This document shows, piece by piece, positions 46,298-56,656 of a DNA stretch of 64,000 bases; the stretch's first letter is position 1, and every line of letters begins with the position of its first letter. The stretch spans positions 708,506 through 772,505 of the forward strand of contig NZ_JAKGTI010000002.1 in NCBI RefSeq assembly GCF_021568695.1. The letters run 5' to 3'. The notes beneath the pieces were generated by a model. That model was not told the DNA's origin. It saw only the letters and a list, made by a program, of their open reading frames with translations, and did not search any database. The stretch comes from Maritalea mediterranea (GTDB lineage Bacteria; Pseudomonadota; Alphaproteobacteria; Rhizobiales; Devosiaceae). The position numbers and the translations under genes are program-made.

Positions 46298-47820
46298 TGA
46301 CCCAAACCCGGCAATTGCACAAAGATGACAATGTGGTGGTGCTGATTGAAGCGGTGGCCAAGGGTGCACAGCCTTTGGGCGAGGGCACACCGCTTGCTGC
46401 GCCATTGGCGGCAGGGCACAAGATTGCCTGTGACGCGATTGCCGAAGGGGCACCGATCAGAAAGCTGGGGCAGGTGATTGGCTATGCGTCGCAACCCATT
46501 GCCAGGGGCGAACATGTGCACAGCCATAATTGCGCCTTTGGCGACCATAAGGCGAGTTACGATATTGGCGGCGGGCTTGAGGCCGCGCAGGCCGCAATCC
46601 CCAAAGTGAACCAACGGCAGTTTAACGGCTATGTGCGCGAGAATGGACAGGTGGGTACCCGCAATATGATCGCGCTGATCGCCACGGTGAACTGCTCGGC
46701 CACCACCATTCGCCAGGCGGCGATGGAGGTGCAGCAATCGGGCATTCTGGGTGAGTATCCGAATGTGGACGGGATTGTGGCCTGCACCCACAGTTTGGGC
46801 TGTGGCATGGCGGCGGACGGGCCGGGCTGGGACAATTTGCAGCGCGTGCTTTGGGGCTATGCCACCCACCCGAATGTGGGGGCGGCGGCCTTTATCGGGC
46901 TGGGGTGCGAGGTGATGCAGATCGGCAAGCTGAAACATCGATTTGGCGGCTCAAAACATGACCGGTTTTTCGGCCTGACCATTCAGGAAACGGGCGGAAC
47001 GCGCGCCACAATTGATCAGATTGTGGCGCATATTCACACGCTGTTGCCCGAGGTGAACAAGGTGCGCCGCGCGCCTGCGGGGCTGGAACATTTGACCATC
47101 GGGCTTCAATGCGGCGGCTCTGACGGTTATTCGGGCATCACCGCCAATCCGGCGCTGGGCTATGCCAGCGATCTACTGGTAGCTCATGGCGCCACTGTGA
47201 TCCTTTCAGAAACGCCAGAGATTTACGGGGCCGAGCAATTGCTGTTGCAACGGGCGGCCAACCAGCAGGTGGCTGATGATCTGCTCGAGCGGATCGCGTG
47301 GTGGCAGCACTATGTCAGCCTGCATCAGGGCACGCTCGACAATAATCCCTCACCCGGCAACAAGGCGGGCGGGCTGACCACCATTTTGGAAAAATCGTTG
47401 GGGGCCATCGCCAAAGCCGGGGCGACGCCGCTGAATGAGGTGGTGCATTATGGCGAAAAGCCAAAAGGGCGGGGGCTGGTGTTTATGGATACGCCGGGCT
47501 ATGACCCGGTTTCCGCCACCGGGCAGATTGCGGGCGGGACGCAAATGATTGTGTTCACCACCGGCCGCGGCTCGGCCTTTGGTTCCAAACCGGCCCCCAC
47601 TCTGAAACTGGCCACCAATGACCGGCTGTTTGAGACCATGCCCGACGATATGGACATCAATTGCGGCGATATTGTCAGCCAGAGCGTATCTATTGAAGAA
47701 AAAGGCCGGCAGATTTTTGAACAGATCATCACCACTGCCGAAGGCACGCGCACCAAAAGCGAAGTGCTGGGGCTGGGCGATCATGAATTTGTGCCCTGGC
47801 AGGTGGGCGCGGTGATGTAA
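46297..47820 (+). CDS. uxaA: Altronate dehydratase
   Basis: 507 residues. An N-terminal SAF domain (~1-95; 'IPIRKLGQVIGYASQPIARGEHVHSHN') and a large catalytic domain with 'NGYVRENGQVGTRN', 'ACTHSLGCGM' and 'LQCGGSDGYSGITANPALG' are present. It dehydrates D-altronate to 2-keto-3-deoxygluconate, closing the galacturonate branch. Its last ~50 codons have a relic copy at 5953-6105. No terminator is evident in the 190 bases before the convergent ROK gene. Confidence 0.96.
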   Translation: MTQTRQLHKDDNVVVLIEAVAKGAQPLGEGTPLAAPLAAGHKIACDAIAEGAPIRKLGQVIGYASQPIARGEHVHSHNCAFGDHKASYDIGGGLEAAQAAIPKVNQRQFNGYVRENGQVGTRNMIALIATVNCSATTIRQAAMEVQQSGILGEYPNVDGIVACTHSLGCGMAADGPGWDNLQRVLWGYATHPNVGAAAFIGLGCEVMQIGKLKHRFGGSKHDRFFGLTIQETGGTRATIDQIVAHIHTLLPEVNKVRRAPAGLEHLTIGLQCGGSDGYSGITANPALGYASDLLVAHGATVILSETPEIYGAEQLLLQRAANQQVADDLLERIAWWQHYVSLHQGTLDNNPSPGNKAGGLTTILEKSLGAIAKAGATPLNEVVHYGEKPKGRGLVFMDTPGYDPVSATGQIAGGTQMIVFTTGRGSAFGSKPAPTLKLATNDRLFETMPDDMDINCGDIVSQSVSIEEKGRQIFEQIITTAEGTRTKSEVLGLGDHEFVPWQVGAVM

Positions 47821-48012
47821 TCGCAATGCATTCCGGGCAACGGGTTGCTTTCGCGATCCGGATGGGCATCTCGTCCAAACCTCTTTGAAAGCCGGTGGGC
47901 GGATTTATATCGCCTTTATAACGGTAAAGAGCTGTGCGCCATTGGGCCGAAAACGCTTTCTAAAAACTATTGACCCTTTATCGACATCAAGCAAATCTGA
48001 GCAAACCGCGCG

Positions 48013-49203
48013 CTATTCGATCAAAAATCGATCTTTTAATGGAAGACTGGCAGCTCCCAGTGTGCGCGCAGCAGTGCCAACCGAGCCCTCCTGGACTTCT
48101 GGAATACTGACCCCGGTAAAATCTTTTTTGTGCAGAAGGTCTTTTGTTTTCTCAATCAGTTGATGCCGTACATTTGTCGGCAACCATCCGTCAATTATCA
48201 CACTTTCAGCATCGATGATGGCTTGTGCAGTATGAATTGCATGGGCAATTCCGTTGGCAGCTTGTTCAAGCCATGCGGTTAATATTTCTGCGTCAATAGT
48301 CCAAACACCCGCATCCTCCCAGATCACGCGACCTTCAAACCCTTTGACATCGAGTTGTTTTTCCAGCGCTGCCAGTGACGCAACATCAAGGAGGTCCTTC
48401 AAGTTACCATCGTCTGTGGGCACCAACAACGGCCCCAACCCAGCAGCATTGCCGAACGATCCAGTGAACAGTGAGCCGTTGAGAACAAGCCCGCCCCCAA
48501 TGAAGAACCCGACATAGAAATAGAGCGCATTTTGCGCAACAAACCGCTTTCCAAAAACCATTTCCGCGCTGCATGCCGCGGTCGCATCATTTTGTGAAAA
48601 AACCGGAATACCCAAGCGCTCAGCCAAATCTTTGCGCAGATCGGCCGTTTTCCATTTCACCATCCGGTCCGGCGACACACCAATTTTGGGCGCCCAACTC
48701 CATAAAAAGCCGGGCATAGCAAGCCCCATTCCTTTCAAATGCGCCTTGGTCTCAGGGCCCTCCGTTTCAAGAATTTTCTCAACCGCCGCGCAGGCAAAAT
48801 CGATCACAACATCAAATTCAGGATAGTCATATATCTTTTTTTCATGCCGCACCGTGTTGCCTAAAAAGTCGACCAGCGCCAACTCAACCGACCGCCGCCC
48901 CACCTTCAATCCCCAAAAATAAGCGCCGCTTGCCGCCAAAGATAAAGGCGTTGATGGTTGCCCTATTCGCCCTTTTTGCGGTTTGCCTTTTTCGATGAGT
49001 CCCTCACCGCTCAACTTGGAAATCAGTCGAGCGACAGTCTGAGCCGAAAGTCCGGTTTTCCTTGCAATATCAGCTTTCGCGAGGCCTTGCTCATACCGAA
49101 GCAATGTCAAAACGAGGCGCTCATTATTTGCGCGCATCTCTGACTGATTGGTCCCTTGGGAAAATCGATTGGCGTTCGTTTTTTCATTTTCGGCAAACAG
49201 CAT
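48013..49203 (-). CDS. frcR: ROK-family transcriptional repressor, probable FrcR
   Basis: 396 residues. N-terminal winged helix ('GLAKADIARKTGLSAQTVARLISKL', ~residues 40-65) followed by a ROK sugar-kinase-like fold. The zinc-binding Cys-rich loop (C-x-C-G-x2-G-C) normal in ROK proteins is missing: the place reads 'GSFGNAAGLGPLLVP'. So it is likely a pure repressor, not a kinase. It is divergent from frcB, the same arrangement as frcR-frcBCAK in Sinorhizobium. Confidence 0.87.
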   Translation of the reverse strand: MLFAENEKTNANRFSQGTNQSEMRANNERLVLTLLRYEQGLAKADIARKTGLSAQTVARLISKLSGEGLIEKGKPQKGRIGQPSTPLSLAASGAYFWGLKVGRRSVELALVDFLGNTVRHEKKIYDYPEFDVVIDFACAAVEKILETEGPETKAHLKGMGLAMPGFLWSWAPKIGVSPDRMVKWKTADLRKDLAERLGIPVFSQNDATAACSAEMVFGKRFVAQNALYFYVGFFIGGGLVLNGSLFTGSFGNAAGLGPLLVPTDDGNLKDLLDVASLAALEKQLDVKGFEGRVIWEDAGVWTIDAEILTAWLEQAANGIAHAIHTAQAIIDAESVIIDGWLPTNVRHQLIEKTKDLLHKKDFTGVSIPEVQEGSVGTAARTLGAASLPLKDRFLIE

Positions 49204-49278
49204 TTCGCGTGATTCTCCTCTGCACCCTCTATCAGTTCAATATTCTTCATCGCTTTTCAAGATGCCACAATAAAAAAC

Positions 49279-49328
49279 TAACTTCCAGAGAGTTATTTAT
49301 TGACGAGCACGATTTATTCCGTCATAAA
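49279..49328 (+). promoter_or_regulatory. Promoter and possible operator of the frc operon
   Basis: -35 TTGACG (49300-49305), 17-base spacer, -10 CATAAA (49323-49328). Directly upstream the inverted repeat TAACT-7-AGTTA (49279-49295) could bind the ROK repressor. Transcription would start about 40 bases before frcB. Confidence 0.5.
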
Positions 49329-49372
49329 TGTGCCACTCTGCCCGTGTGGGCTGCATGAAAATGGAGGAGACC

Positions 49373-50401
49373 ATGCATTCATTGACCAAAACCCTACTAG
49401 TCGGCATCGCAACAGCCCTGACCAGCGTCAGCGCTGCTTTTGCCGACGGACATTCCACTTCCGCCTGCCTTATCACCAAGACGGATACCAACCCGTTCTT
49501 TGTAAAAATGCGCGAAGGTGCCGTTGCGGCCGCTGAGGCAAACGGTGTCGACCTTCAAGCGTTTGCAGGCCAGTTTGATGGCGATCATGAAACCCAGGTC
49601 GCTGCGATCGAAACCTGTATTGCAAGCGGCGCATCAGGCATCCTGCTTACCGCATCCGACACATCTGCGATTACAGTTGCCGTTCAACAAGCTCGGGACG
49701 CCGGCCTTTTGGTCATCGCACTCGACACGCCGCTATCACCAGCAGACGCTGCTGATGCAACATTTGCGACTGACAATTTCGAAGCCGGTCGCTTGATCGG
49801 TGCGTGGGCCGCAGGTCAGCTTGGCGACGCTGCTGCTGACGCAAAAATTGGTCTGCTAAACATCAACCAGAGCCAGCCAACTGTTGGCGTTCTGCGTAAC
49901 CAAGGCTTCCTTCAAGGCTTCGGCATTGAGCTTGGAGACCCTAATCGTTGGGGCGATGAGGAAGATCCGCGCATCGTGGGTCATGATGTCAGCAATGGCG
50001 CAGAAGAAGGTGGCCGGACAGGCATGGAAAGCCTGTTGGCAATCGATCCAATGATCAATGTGGTTTATACCATCAATGAGCCTGCTGCTGCCGGCGCTTA
50101 TGAAGCACTGAAGTCGATTGGTCGTGAAGACGATGTTCTGATCGTTTCTGTGGACGGTGGGTGCCCTGGTGTAACCAATGTCGCAGAAGGCGTGATCGGC
50201 GCAACAGCGCAACAGTATCCGCTGGATATGGCGCGCTTGGGCATTGAAGCAATTGCACAATATGCGAAAGACAAAACACTGCCTGAAACCTCTCCTGGTT
50301 TGGACTTCTTCAACACCGGCGTTGCATTGGTTACAGACAGCCCTGTAGAAGGTGTGCCATCCATCACATCTGAAGAAGGCTTAGAGCTCTGCTGGGGCTA
50401 A
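49373..50401 (+). CDS. frcB: Sugar ABC transporter substrate-binding protein, FrcB-like
   Basis: 342 residues from the ATG at 49373, which follows GGAGGAGACC and opens the signal peptide (cleavage near 'SAAFA-DGH'). Type-I periplasmic binding fold: '[19 protein letters not shown]', 'ALDTPLSP' and '[12 protein letters not shown]' fit the RbsB/FrcB family. FrcB binds fructose, with ribose and mannose as weaker ligands in S. meliloti. A strong hairpin follows. Confidence 0.9.
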   Translation: MHSLTKTLLVGIATALTSVSAAFADGHSTSACLITKTDTNPFFVKMREGAVAAAEANGVDLQAFAGQFDGDHETQVAAIETCIASGASGILLTASDTSAITVAVQQARDAGLLVIALDTPLSPADAADATFATDNFEAGRLIGAWAAGQLGDAAADAKIGLLNINQSQPTVGVLRNQGFLQGFGIELGDPNRWGDEEDPRIVGHDVSNGAEEGGRTGMESLLAIDPMINVVYTINEPAAAGAYEALKSIGREDDVLIVSVDGGCPGVTNVAEGVIGATAQQYPLDMARLGIEAIAQYAKDKTLPETSPGLDFFNTGVALVTDSPVEGVPSITSEEGLELCWG

Positions 50402-50420
50402 CACGCCAATCGTAAACTTG

Positions 50421-50453
50421 ATCCTGCCCGTTCAACACGCGGGCAGGATTTTT
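50421..50453 (+). terminator. Terminator-like hairpin between frcB and frcC
   Basis: A perfect 10-bp stem ATCCTGCCCG / CGGGCAGGAT with a 9-base loop and TTTT behind. It sits 20 bases after the frcB stop; partial termination would favour binding-protein synthesis. Confidence 0.85.
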
Positions 50454-50479
50454 AGCGTCAAGTTTTAAAGGGTAACAAA

Positions 50480-51529
50480 ATGTCTGACAGCTATGAAAGC
50501 GCAGCAAATTCCAACGAGACGGTTGCCAGTTTCGGACAACCGCGCAGTTTTGCGCACAAGGTGCAACATGCTCTGCATGTGACCCCCTCACTCGTCCCGC
50601 TCATGGTGCTGATGGCAGCCATACTGGGTTTTGCCATCGTCTTGGGCGACAAGTTCCTGTCGCCATTCGCGATGACCCTAATTCTTCAACAGGTTCAGAT
50701 TGTTGGCATTGTGGCCCTTGCACAATCGCTCGTCATTTTGACCGCAGGGATCGATCTCTCGGTTGGCGCCGTCATGGTGTTGTCCTCTGTGGTCATGGGG
50801 CAGTTCACCTTTCGATATGGATTGCCCCCGGAAGTAGCCATTATTTGCGGTCTCATCTGCGGTGCACTTTGCGGCCTCATTAGTGGCGTCCTGGTCGCCA
50901 TCATCAAATTGCCCCCCTTTATCGTGACGCTGGGGATGTGGCAGGTCGTTCTTGCCACCAACTTCCTTTACTCGAAAAATGAAACGATCCGCAGCCAAGA
51001 CATCGAAGCCAACGCTGCAATTTTGCAGTTTTTTGGCAGTCGAATAGAAATAGGCGGTGCCATTTTCACCTATGGCGTGATCTTCATGATCTTACTCGCC
51101 TTTTTGTTGGCGTACGCATTGCGATACACCGCTTGGGGCCGCCATGTTTATGCCGTTGGAGACGACCCGGAAGCCGCAGAACTCTCCGGTGTCAACGTCA
51201 GGCGGACATTGATTTCTGTTTATGTGCTGTCCGGCCTTATCTGTGCCTTTGCTGGCTGGACCCTCATCGGCCGGATCGGCAGCGTGTCACCAACCTCGGG
51301 TCAGCTCTCAAACATTGAAAGTATTACGGCTGTGGTGATCGGTGGCATCTCCCTTTTCGGTGGCCGAGGGTCCATATTGGGCACCCTTTTTGGCGCGTTG
51401 ATCGTTGGCGTTTTCACTCTGGGACTTCGCCTTGCCGGCGCGGACCCACAATGGACCAACTTATTAATCGGCATGTTGATCATTGCGGCGGTCGCCGTCG
51501 ACCAGTGGATCAGAAAGGTGTCTGCGTAA
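50480..51529 (+). CDS. frcC: Sugar ABC transporter permease, FrcC-like
   Basis: 349 residues with about eight to ten membrane helices of the RbsC type; 'LTAGIDLSVGAVMVLSS' and 'GGISLFGGRGSILGTLFGALIVG' are family hallmarks. Its stop overlaps the frcA start (TAATG). Confidence 0.92.
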   Translation: MSDSYESAANSNETVASFGQPRSFAHKVQHALHVTPSLVPLMVLMAAILGFAIVLGDKFLSPFAMTLILQQVQIVGIVALAQSLVILTAGIDLSVGAVMVLSSVVMGQFTFRYGLPPEVAIICGLICGALCGLISGVLVAIIKLPPFIVTLGMWQVVLATNFLYSKNETIRSQDIEANAAILQFFGSRIEIGGAIFTYGVIFMILLAFLLAYALRYTAWGRHVYAVGDDPEAAELSGVNVRRTLISVYVLSGLICAFAGWTLIGRIGSVSPTSGQLSNIESITAVVIGGISLFGGRGSILGTLFGALIVGVFTLGLRLAGADPQWTNLLIGMLIIAAVAVDQWIRKVSA

Positions 51530-52299
51530 TGGAACCTGTACTCAAAGCACGCAATCTGGTTAAGCGTTATGGCCGAGTCACGGCCATCGACAATTGTGAC
51601 TTCGATCTCTATCCCGGAGAAATCCTGGCGGTGATTGGCGACAATGGCGCGGGTAAGTCCAGCCTGATCAGAGCCATATCCGGCGCAACCATTCCCGATG
51701 CCGGTGAGGTTTGGCTTGAAGGTCAGAAGGTCGCGTTTCATTCACCCAATGCCGCGCGCAGCGCTGGAGTGGAAACCGTCTATCAACAATTGGCGATGAG
51801 CCCGGCGCTTTCGATTACCGACAATATGTTTATGGGCCGGGAAATTCGACGGCCGGGCATTTTGGGAAAATGGTTTCGCATGCTCGATCGACCAGCCATG
51901 CAGAAATTTGCCCGCGAAAAACTATCGGAACTGGGCTTGATGACCATTCAAAACATCAATCAGGCGGTCGAAACGTTGTCTGGTGGCCAACGACAAGGCG
52001 TCGCCGTTGCCCGCGCGGCAGCATTCGGATCAAAAGTCATCATTCTTGATGAGCCGACCGCCGCCCTCGGGGTGAAAGAAAGCCGTAAAGTTCTCGAACT
52101 GATTCTGGATGTGAAATCGCGCGGCATTCCCATCATTCTGATCAGCCATAATATGCCGCATGTATTTGAATTGGCTGATCGGATCCACATCCACCGCTTG
52201 GGCAAAAGAATTTGTGTTGTCGACCCATCCCAAATATCTATGTCGGATGCGGTGGCGCTAATGACAGGTGCGATGAAACCCGATGACATTCCCGCCTAA
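51529..52299 (+). CDS. frcA: Sugar ABC transporter ATP-binding protein, FrcA-like
   Basis: 256 residues, one nucleotide-binding domain only, unlike the double-domain RbsA; this is the FrcA type. Walker A 'GDNGAGKSS', signature 'LSGGQRQGVAVARAA', Walker B 'VIILDEPTAALG'. The start at 51529 follows from the overlap with frcC; the longer frame from 51451 runs within frcC and is not used. Confidence 0.93.
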   Translation: MEPVLKARNLVKRYGRVTAIDNCDFDLYPGEILAVIGDNGAGKSSLIRAISGATIPDAGEVWLEGQKVAFHSPNAARSAGVETVYQQLAMSPALSITDNMFMGREIRRPGILGKWFRMLDRPAMQKFAREKLSELGLMTIQNINQAVETLSGGQRQGVAVARAAAFGSKVIILDEPTAALGVKESRKVLELILDVKSRGIPIILISHNMPHVFELADRIHIHRLGKRICVVDPSQISMSDAVALMTGAMKPDDIPA

Positions 52300-52903
52300 T
52301 CTCCGCGCAGACCACATTCTGTCGCAAATCATCGATTTGCCGCAGCAACGAAAGTTGATCGCCATTGCCGGCCCGCCCGGCACGGGCAAATCAACCGTTT
52401 CCGATGCACTTTGCGCAAAATTGAATGAAACTGATCGCGAGGCGACGGTGCTTCCGATGGATGGATTTCATCTCGACAATCGCTTGTTGGATCAACGTGA
52501 TCTTCGACATCGCAAGGGGGCGCCGGAAACGTTTGACGTAGACGGGTTCTGCGCTTTGATCGAACGTGTATCCAACGGCAAGGAAGTCATTTATCCCGTC
52601 TTTGACCGCAATCGTGATATCGCAATTGCTGGCGCAGGATTTGTGGCATCAGACACTGAATTTGTCATTGTCGAGGGAAACTATCTCCTTTTTGACCAGC
52701 CAAGTTGGATCACACTGCCCCAATTTTGGTCCTATTCTGTCTGGATTAGCACATCCAAACAGGAACTAACCAACCGCCTCTTAGCGCGATGGCTCGCCGA
52801 AGGGCTCTCCAAAGAACAGGCACTCAAAAAAGTCCGACAAAACGATTTGGCAAATGCAGATCTGGTCTTGTCGAACCGATTGCCGGCGGATCTCGAACTC
52901 TAA
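52283..52903 (+). CDS. frcK: FrcK-like P-loop kinase
   Basis: 206 residues with Walker A 'GPPGTGKST' (residues 30-38), '[14 protein letters not shown]' and '[12 protein letters not shown]', typical of the uridine-kinase/phosphoribulokinase-like small kinases called FrcK in frc operons. Its exact substrate in those operons is not settled. It overlaps frcA by 17 bases. Confidence 0.85.
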   Translation: MTFPPNLRADHILSQIIDLPQQRKLIAIAGPPGTGKSTVSDALCAKLNETDREATVLPMDGFHLDNRLLDQRDLRHRKGAPETFDVDGFCALIERVSNGKEVIYPVFDRNRDIAIAGAGFVASDTEFVIVEGNYLLFDQPSWITLPQFWSYSVWISTSKQELTNRLLARWLAEGLSKEQALKKVRQNDLANADLVLSNRLPADLEL

Positions 52904-52937
52904 ATCAACTCAAACTTCTACCAACAGAGGTATATCA

Positions 52938-53591
52938 ATGCTTTTCTTCGCGGACACCGCCAACACTGAAGACATCAAAGAACTAGGCGGCCTTGGGCTG
53001 CTCGATGGTGTCACCACCAACCCAAGCCTGATCGCCAAATCCGGCCGCGATTTTATCGAAGTGGTCAAGGAAATCTGTGACCTGATTGAAGGGCCAGTTT
53101 CCGCCGAAGTGGCAGCAACCGATTTTGACGGCATGGTCAAAGAAGGCGATTACCTCGCCTCACTGGCCGACAATGTGGTGATCAAACTGCCTTTGACCAT
53201 GGATGGTTTGAAAGCCTGTCGATATTTCACCGACAAGGGTGTGAAAACCAATGTGACCCTGTGTTTCTCTGTGAACCAGGCCCTGTTGGCTGCCAAAGCT
53301 GGCGCAACCTATGTGTCGCCCTTTATCGGCCGGTTGGATGACATCAATCTCGACGGCATGCAGCTGATCGAAGATATCCGCACCGTTTATGATAATTACG
53401 GCTTTGAAACCCAAATTCTGGCCGCATCCATCCGTTCGGCCAACCATGTGAGCGATAGTGCGCTTGCGGGTGCCGACGTGGCGACCATTCCACCTGCAGT
53501 GATCCGCAAGTTGGCTGAACATCCATTGACCGCAAAAGGCCTTGAAGCCTTCGTCAATGACTGGAAATCGACTGGGCAATCTATCCTCTAA
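52938..53591 (+). CDS. TalC-type transaldolase / fructose-6-phosphate aldolase, copy 2
   Basis: 217 residues from the ATG at 52938 with AGAGG before it. Same motifs as copy 1 (Schiff-base lysine in 'NVVIKLPLT'). After the first ~20 residues (here '[20 protein letters not shown]') only one amino-acid difference from copy 1 is visible (Phe for Tyr in 'ATDFDGM'). As last gene of the frc operon it could cleave fructose-6-phosphate to dihydroxyacetone and glyceraldehyde-3-phosphate. It converges on anmK with a gap of four bases. Confidence 0.93.
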   Translation: MLFFADTANTEDIKELGGLGLLDGVTTNPSLIAKSGRDFIEVVKEICDLIEGPVSAEVAATDFDGMVKEGDYLASLADNVVIKLPLTMDGLKACRYFTDKGVKTNVTLCFSVNQALLAAKAGATYVSPFIGRLDDINLDGMQLIEDIRTVYDNYGFETQILAASIRSANHVSDSALAGADVATIPPAVIRKLAEHPLTAKGLEAFVNDWKSTGQSIL

Positions 53592-53595
53592 CGTC

Positions 53596-54714
53596 CTAAC
53601 GCGCCATCCGCCCTCCGGTAAGCGGTTTTGGCGCGCCCGTCGTTTTGGGAAAACTAATCGGCAGTCCGCGCAATGTGCGGGCTGCCAAATGGGCAAAACA
53701 TTCTGCCTCTACCGCGTCGCCGCGCCAGCCGTGATCTTCCGCCCGATCGATGGTGCAGGCCGTGCGTACTGCCAGCGCCTGCATAATGGCCGGGTTTTTG
53801 CGACCACCACCGCAAACAATTAGCCTTTCAGGTCGTGCAGGCAGCAGGTCCAGCGCTTTATCCACCGCACCAGCTGTGAAGGCAGCCAAGGTCGCTGCAC
53901 CATCTGCATCACTCAACTCACCCGCCATTTCCGGACCGAAATCAAACCGATCGAGCGATTTCGGATAGGCTGCCGCCAAATAGGGATGGGTCAAAAGCGA
54001 TGCAAGCCGCTCTTCATCCACAGTGCCAGACAAGGCCAGCCTGCCATCCTCGTCCATTTTGCCCAAGCCACGGGCTTTCATAAAATCATTGGTGGGGGCG
54101 TTGGCTGGCCCTGTATCAAAGGCAATCAGATCGCCATCAGCCGACCGCCATGAGATATTGGCCACACCGCCCAGATTGAGTACGGCGCTTTCAGCACCCG
54201 CATTTATGCGTTTCAGCAAAGCCGCGTGGTAGATTGCTGACAAAGGCGCACCCTGCCCGCCTGCAGCCATATCTGCGCTTCGGAAGTCATATACAACCGG
54301 CACCCCCAACCGTTCATGCATCCGCTGGCCATCGCCGAGCTGGCGGGTTTGGCCGATCCGTTCTGGCTGCGGGGCGCGGTGCAAAACGGTCTGCCCGTGA
54401 AAGCCCACGGCACCAACATCAGACATTTTCAAGCCTGCTTGCTTCACCAACGCCTTCACCGCATCCGACTGTGCATCGGTCAGCGCCACCTCGGCTTCGG
54501 CAAAAATTTGCGGATCTTCGTCAGCAAATTGCCATTCGCGCGCTTCAGCCAAAGCCTGCACCAGCATGTCATTGATGTGTTCGGGATAAGGCATCAATTC
54601 ATAAGGACCAAACTCAATAATTTCTTCGCCATCGGTGCGCAGCAAAGCCACATCGATAAATCCATCCAAAACCGTACCGGTCATCAGACCAACAGACCAG
54701 ATTGCACTCATCAT
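53596..54714 (-). CDS. anmK: Anhydro-N-acetylmuramic acid kinase
   Basis: 372 residues. '[19 protein letters not shown]' is the first ATP-binding motif, 'GFHGQTVLH', '[16 protein letters not shown]' (contains the catalytic aspartate) and 'NLGGVANIS' are diagnostic. It opens the anhydro ring of 1,6-anhydro-MurNAc and phosphorylates it to MurNAc-6-phosphate during cell-wall recycling. It follows the beta-lactamase-fold gene by eight bases. MurQ and NagZ, its usual partners, are not in the window. Confidence 0.95.
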   Translation of the reverse strand: MMSAIWSVGLMTGTVLDGFIDVALLRTDGEEIIEFGPYELMPYPEHINDMLVQALAEAREWQFADEDPQIFAEAEVALTDAQSDAVKALVKQAGLKMSDVGAVGFHGQTVLHRAPQPERIGQTRQLGDGQRMHERLGVPVVYDFRSADMAAGGQGAPLSAIYHAALLKRINAGAESAVLNLGGVANISWRSADGDLIAFDTGPANAPTNDFMKARGLGKMDEDGRLALSGTVDEERLASLLTHPYLAAAYPKSLDRFDFGPEMAGELSDADGAATLAAFTAGAVDKALDLLPARPERLIVCGGGRKNPAIMQALAVRTACTIDRAEDHGWRGDAVEAECFAHLAARTLRGLPISFPKTTGAPKPLTGGRMAR

Positions 54715-54722
54715 ATTCCCCC

Positions 54723-55739
54723 TTAAGATTGCACGACCAAGTCGCCCACGGTGCGGCGCAGTTCAGCAATACCGCTATCAAAATGTCGCGTCGGGTGAAT
54801 GCGGTTGGTCAGTAAAGTCCACCCGATTTTCCGATCAAAATCCATCCAAACGCCCGTTCCCGTAAAGCCGGTGTGGCCGATTGTTTCATCGCTGCATTTA
54901 TCGCCGCCGGGCCATCCCTCATGGCGATGCTCAAATCCGTGGCTGCGCTTTTCACTCAATTTGGTGCGCATTAATGTTACTTTTGGGCTGTCTGCGTTTT
55001 CCAGCAGATCGGAGGCAAAATTTAGCACCGCATCCGCCGTACCAAACAAGCCTGCATGCCCTGCCCCCTGCAACGCATAGCAATTATCGTCATGCACTTC
55101 GCCACACATGATTTTCGAGCGCCATGTGCAATCTTCAGTTGCCGCGCTGACATGTTTTGGTGCGCTGAACGCAAATCCTTCAGGTGGCACCATCTCGCGC
55201 AATTTACAGCCTTCAATGCGCTCCAATGCAAAGCCAAGCAGGATGAAATTAATGTCAGAATATACGGGCGCGCCCTTGCGCCATTCGCGTTGCAGGATGA
55301 AGGCCCGCAGCAATTCCGGATCGCGGCCATAGGTGTAGATAGGCTCAACCGCCGGAAATGGCGTCTGGTGGCCCAAACAGTCGCGGAACGTGACCTTACG
55401 CTCCCAGGCATCGGCGTTATATTGCCTCAAATCCGGCAACACGCTGATCAAGGGCGCGTCTAAATCGATCCGCCCCTCAAGGGCATAATCGAGAATGCGC
55501 GAGGTCGTGAAAATCACCTTGGTAAGTGACGCAAGGTCGAACCAAGTGTCTTTCTCCATAGGCCGCTCGTCTGGCACTGTCCGCGCATTCCCAGCATGCA
55601 GTATGGCGCGTTCGCCATCTGCGGTCACAACGCCCAGCACACCGCCGGGAATTTTTCCCGCATCTATCGCGGCTTGCACAGGTTCAAACGCCCGTTTGGC
55701 GATGGATTCAACATCACTTATTGCGGAAAGAGATGACAT
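54723..55739 (-). CDS. Serine hydrolase of the class C beta-lactamase / penicillin-binding fold
   Basis: 338 residues without a signal peptide. It has the S-x-x-K motif in '[10 protein letters not shown]', the tyrosine motif '[10 protein letters not shown]' and the third motif His-Thr-Gly in '[10 protein letters not shown]'. Members act as esterases, D-amino-acid peptidases or cell-wall enzymes. Its start overlaps the preceding ATPase gene by 22 bases and anmK follows, so it likely trims imported muropeptides or similar; a true antibiotic-resistance role is improbable as no export signal is seen. Confidence 0.9.
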   Translation of the reverse strand: MSSLSAISDVESIAKRAFEPVQAAIDAGKIPGGVLGVVTADGERAILHAGNARTVPDERPMEKDTWFDLASLTKVIFTTSRILDYALEGRIDLDAPLISVLPDLRQYNADAWERKVTFRDCLGHQTPFPAVEPIYTYGRDPELLRAFILQREWRKGAPVYSDINFILLGFALERIEGCKLREMVPPEGFAFSAPKHVSAATEDCTWRSKIMCGEVHDDNCYALQGAGHAGLFGTADAVLNFASDLLENADSPKVTLMRTKLSEKRSHGFEHRHEGWPGGDKCSDETIGHTGFTGTGVWMDFDRKIGWTLLTNRIHPTRHFDSGIAELRRTVGDLVVQS

Positions 55740-56656
55740 GCCACGGCTCCCTGCGTTTGTGCTTTCAATTCAGGACGGGTTTGTTTGCAAACATCCATCA
55801 CTTTTGGACATCTTGTGTGGAAGGCGCAGCCGGATGGCGGGTTTGCTGGATCAGGAACTTCTCCAGCCAAAACGGTACGCGCTCGCTTCTCGCCAACGCG
55901 TGGAATGGCAGACAGAAGCGACTGCGTATAAGGGTGCTGCGGGTTTTGCATCACCTCTTCCGTCTCGCCCATTTCTACAATCCGCCCAAGATACATAATC
56001 GCGATCCGGTCGCTCACATGGCGGATGACAGACAAATCATGGCTGATAAACAGAATGGAGATGTTGAGCTGTTTTTGCAGCTTGGCAATCAAGTTGATGA
56101 TCTGGCTTTGGATCGACACGTCCAAAGCCGACACTGCTTCGTCAGCAACAATCAGCTTGGGGTCAAGCGCCAGCGCGCGGGCAATGGCGATCCGTTGCCG
56201 CTGGCCACCGGAAAATTCGTGCGGATGCCGATCAATGGCATTTTGTGGCAAACCCACCAAATCCAGCAACTCGCGCACTTTCTCCTGTCGCTGCTGTTTA
56301 GTGCCAATGCCGTGCACTTCCAACGGCTCCCCGATCACTTTGCCCACCTTGTGGCGCGGGTTGAGCGACCCGAACGGATCTTGAAAGATGATCTGCAAAT
56401 CGCGCCGCATCGGCTTGAGGGCCGATTTTTTGAGCGGAACAATGTCTTGACCCTCAAACAGCACTTGTCCGCCGCTCGGCTCAATCAGGCGCAGCAGCGA
56501 GCGGCCCAAAGTCGACTTACCGCAGCCGGATTCACCAACCACACCGACGACTTCGCCAGCGGCAATGTCCAGTGACACGTCTGACAAGGCCTGCACCTTC
56601 GCGCCATTTTTGCCGTGATAGATTTTTGAAAGATTTTTGATTTCAAGCAAAGTCAT
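55718..56656 (-). CDS. Dipeptide-type ABC ATPase (DppF-like), muropeptide operon
   Basis: 312 residues. Walker A 'GESGCGKST', signature '[15 protein letters not shown]', Walker B '[12 protein letters not shown]', and the C-terminal oligopeptide extension with 'GCAFHTRCP' (Cys-rich, possible Fe-S site as in this family). The start overlaps the previous ATPase stop (TAATG). Confidence 0.94.
   Translation of the reverse strand: MTLLEIKNLSKIYHGKNGAKVQALSDVSLDIAAGEVVGVVGESGCGKSTLGRSLLRLIEPSGGQVLFEGQDIVPLKKSALKPMRRDLQIIFQDPFGSLNPRHKVGKVIGEPLEVHGIGTKQQRQEKVRELLDLVGLPQNAIDRHPHEFSGGQRQRIAIARALALDPKLIVADEAVSALDVSIQSQIINLIAKLQKQLNISILFISHDLSVIRHVSDRIAIMYLGRIVEMGETEEVMQNPQHPYTQSLLSAIPRVGEKRARTVLAGEVPDPANPPSGCAFHTRCPKVMDVCKQTRPELKAQTQGAVACHLFPQ

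Noticed and set aside
19188..53591. Possibility that the talC duplication is an assembly artefact
   Set aside because: The two copies have different N-termini, scattered silent differences and different operon contexts, so they are real separate loci.
54723..55739. Beta-lactamase (antibiotic resistance) reading of the serine hydrolase
   Set aside because: There is no signal peptide, and the gene is embedded in a muropeptide import/recycling operon; the fold is shared with many esterases and peptidases.
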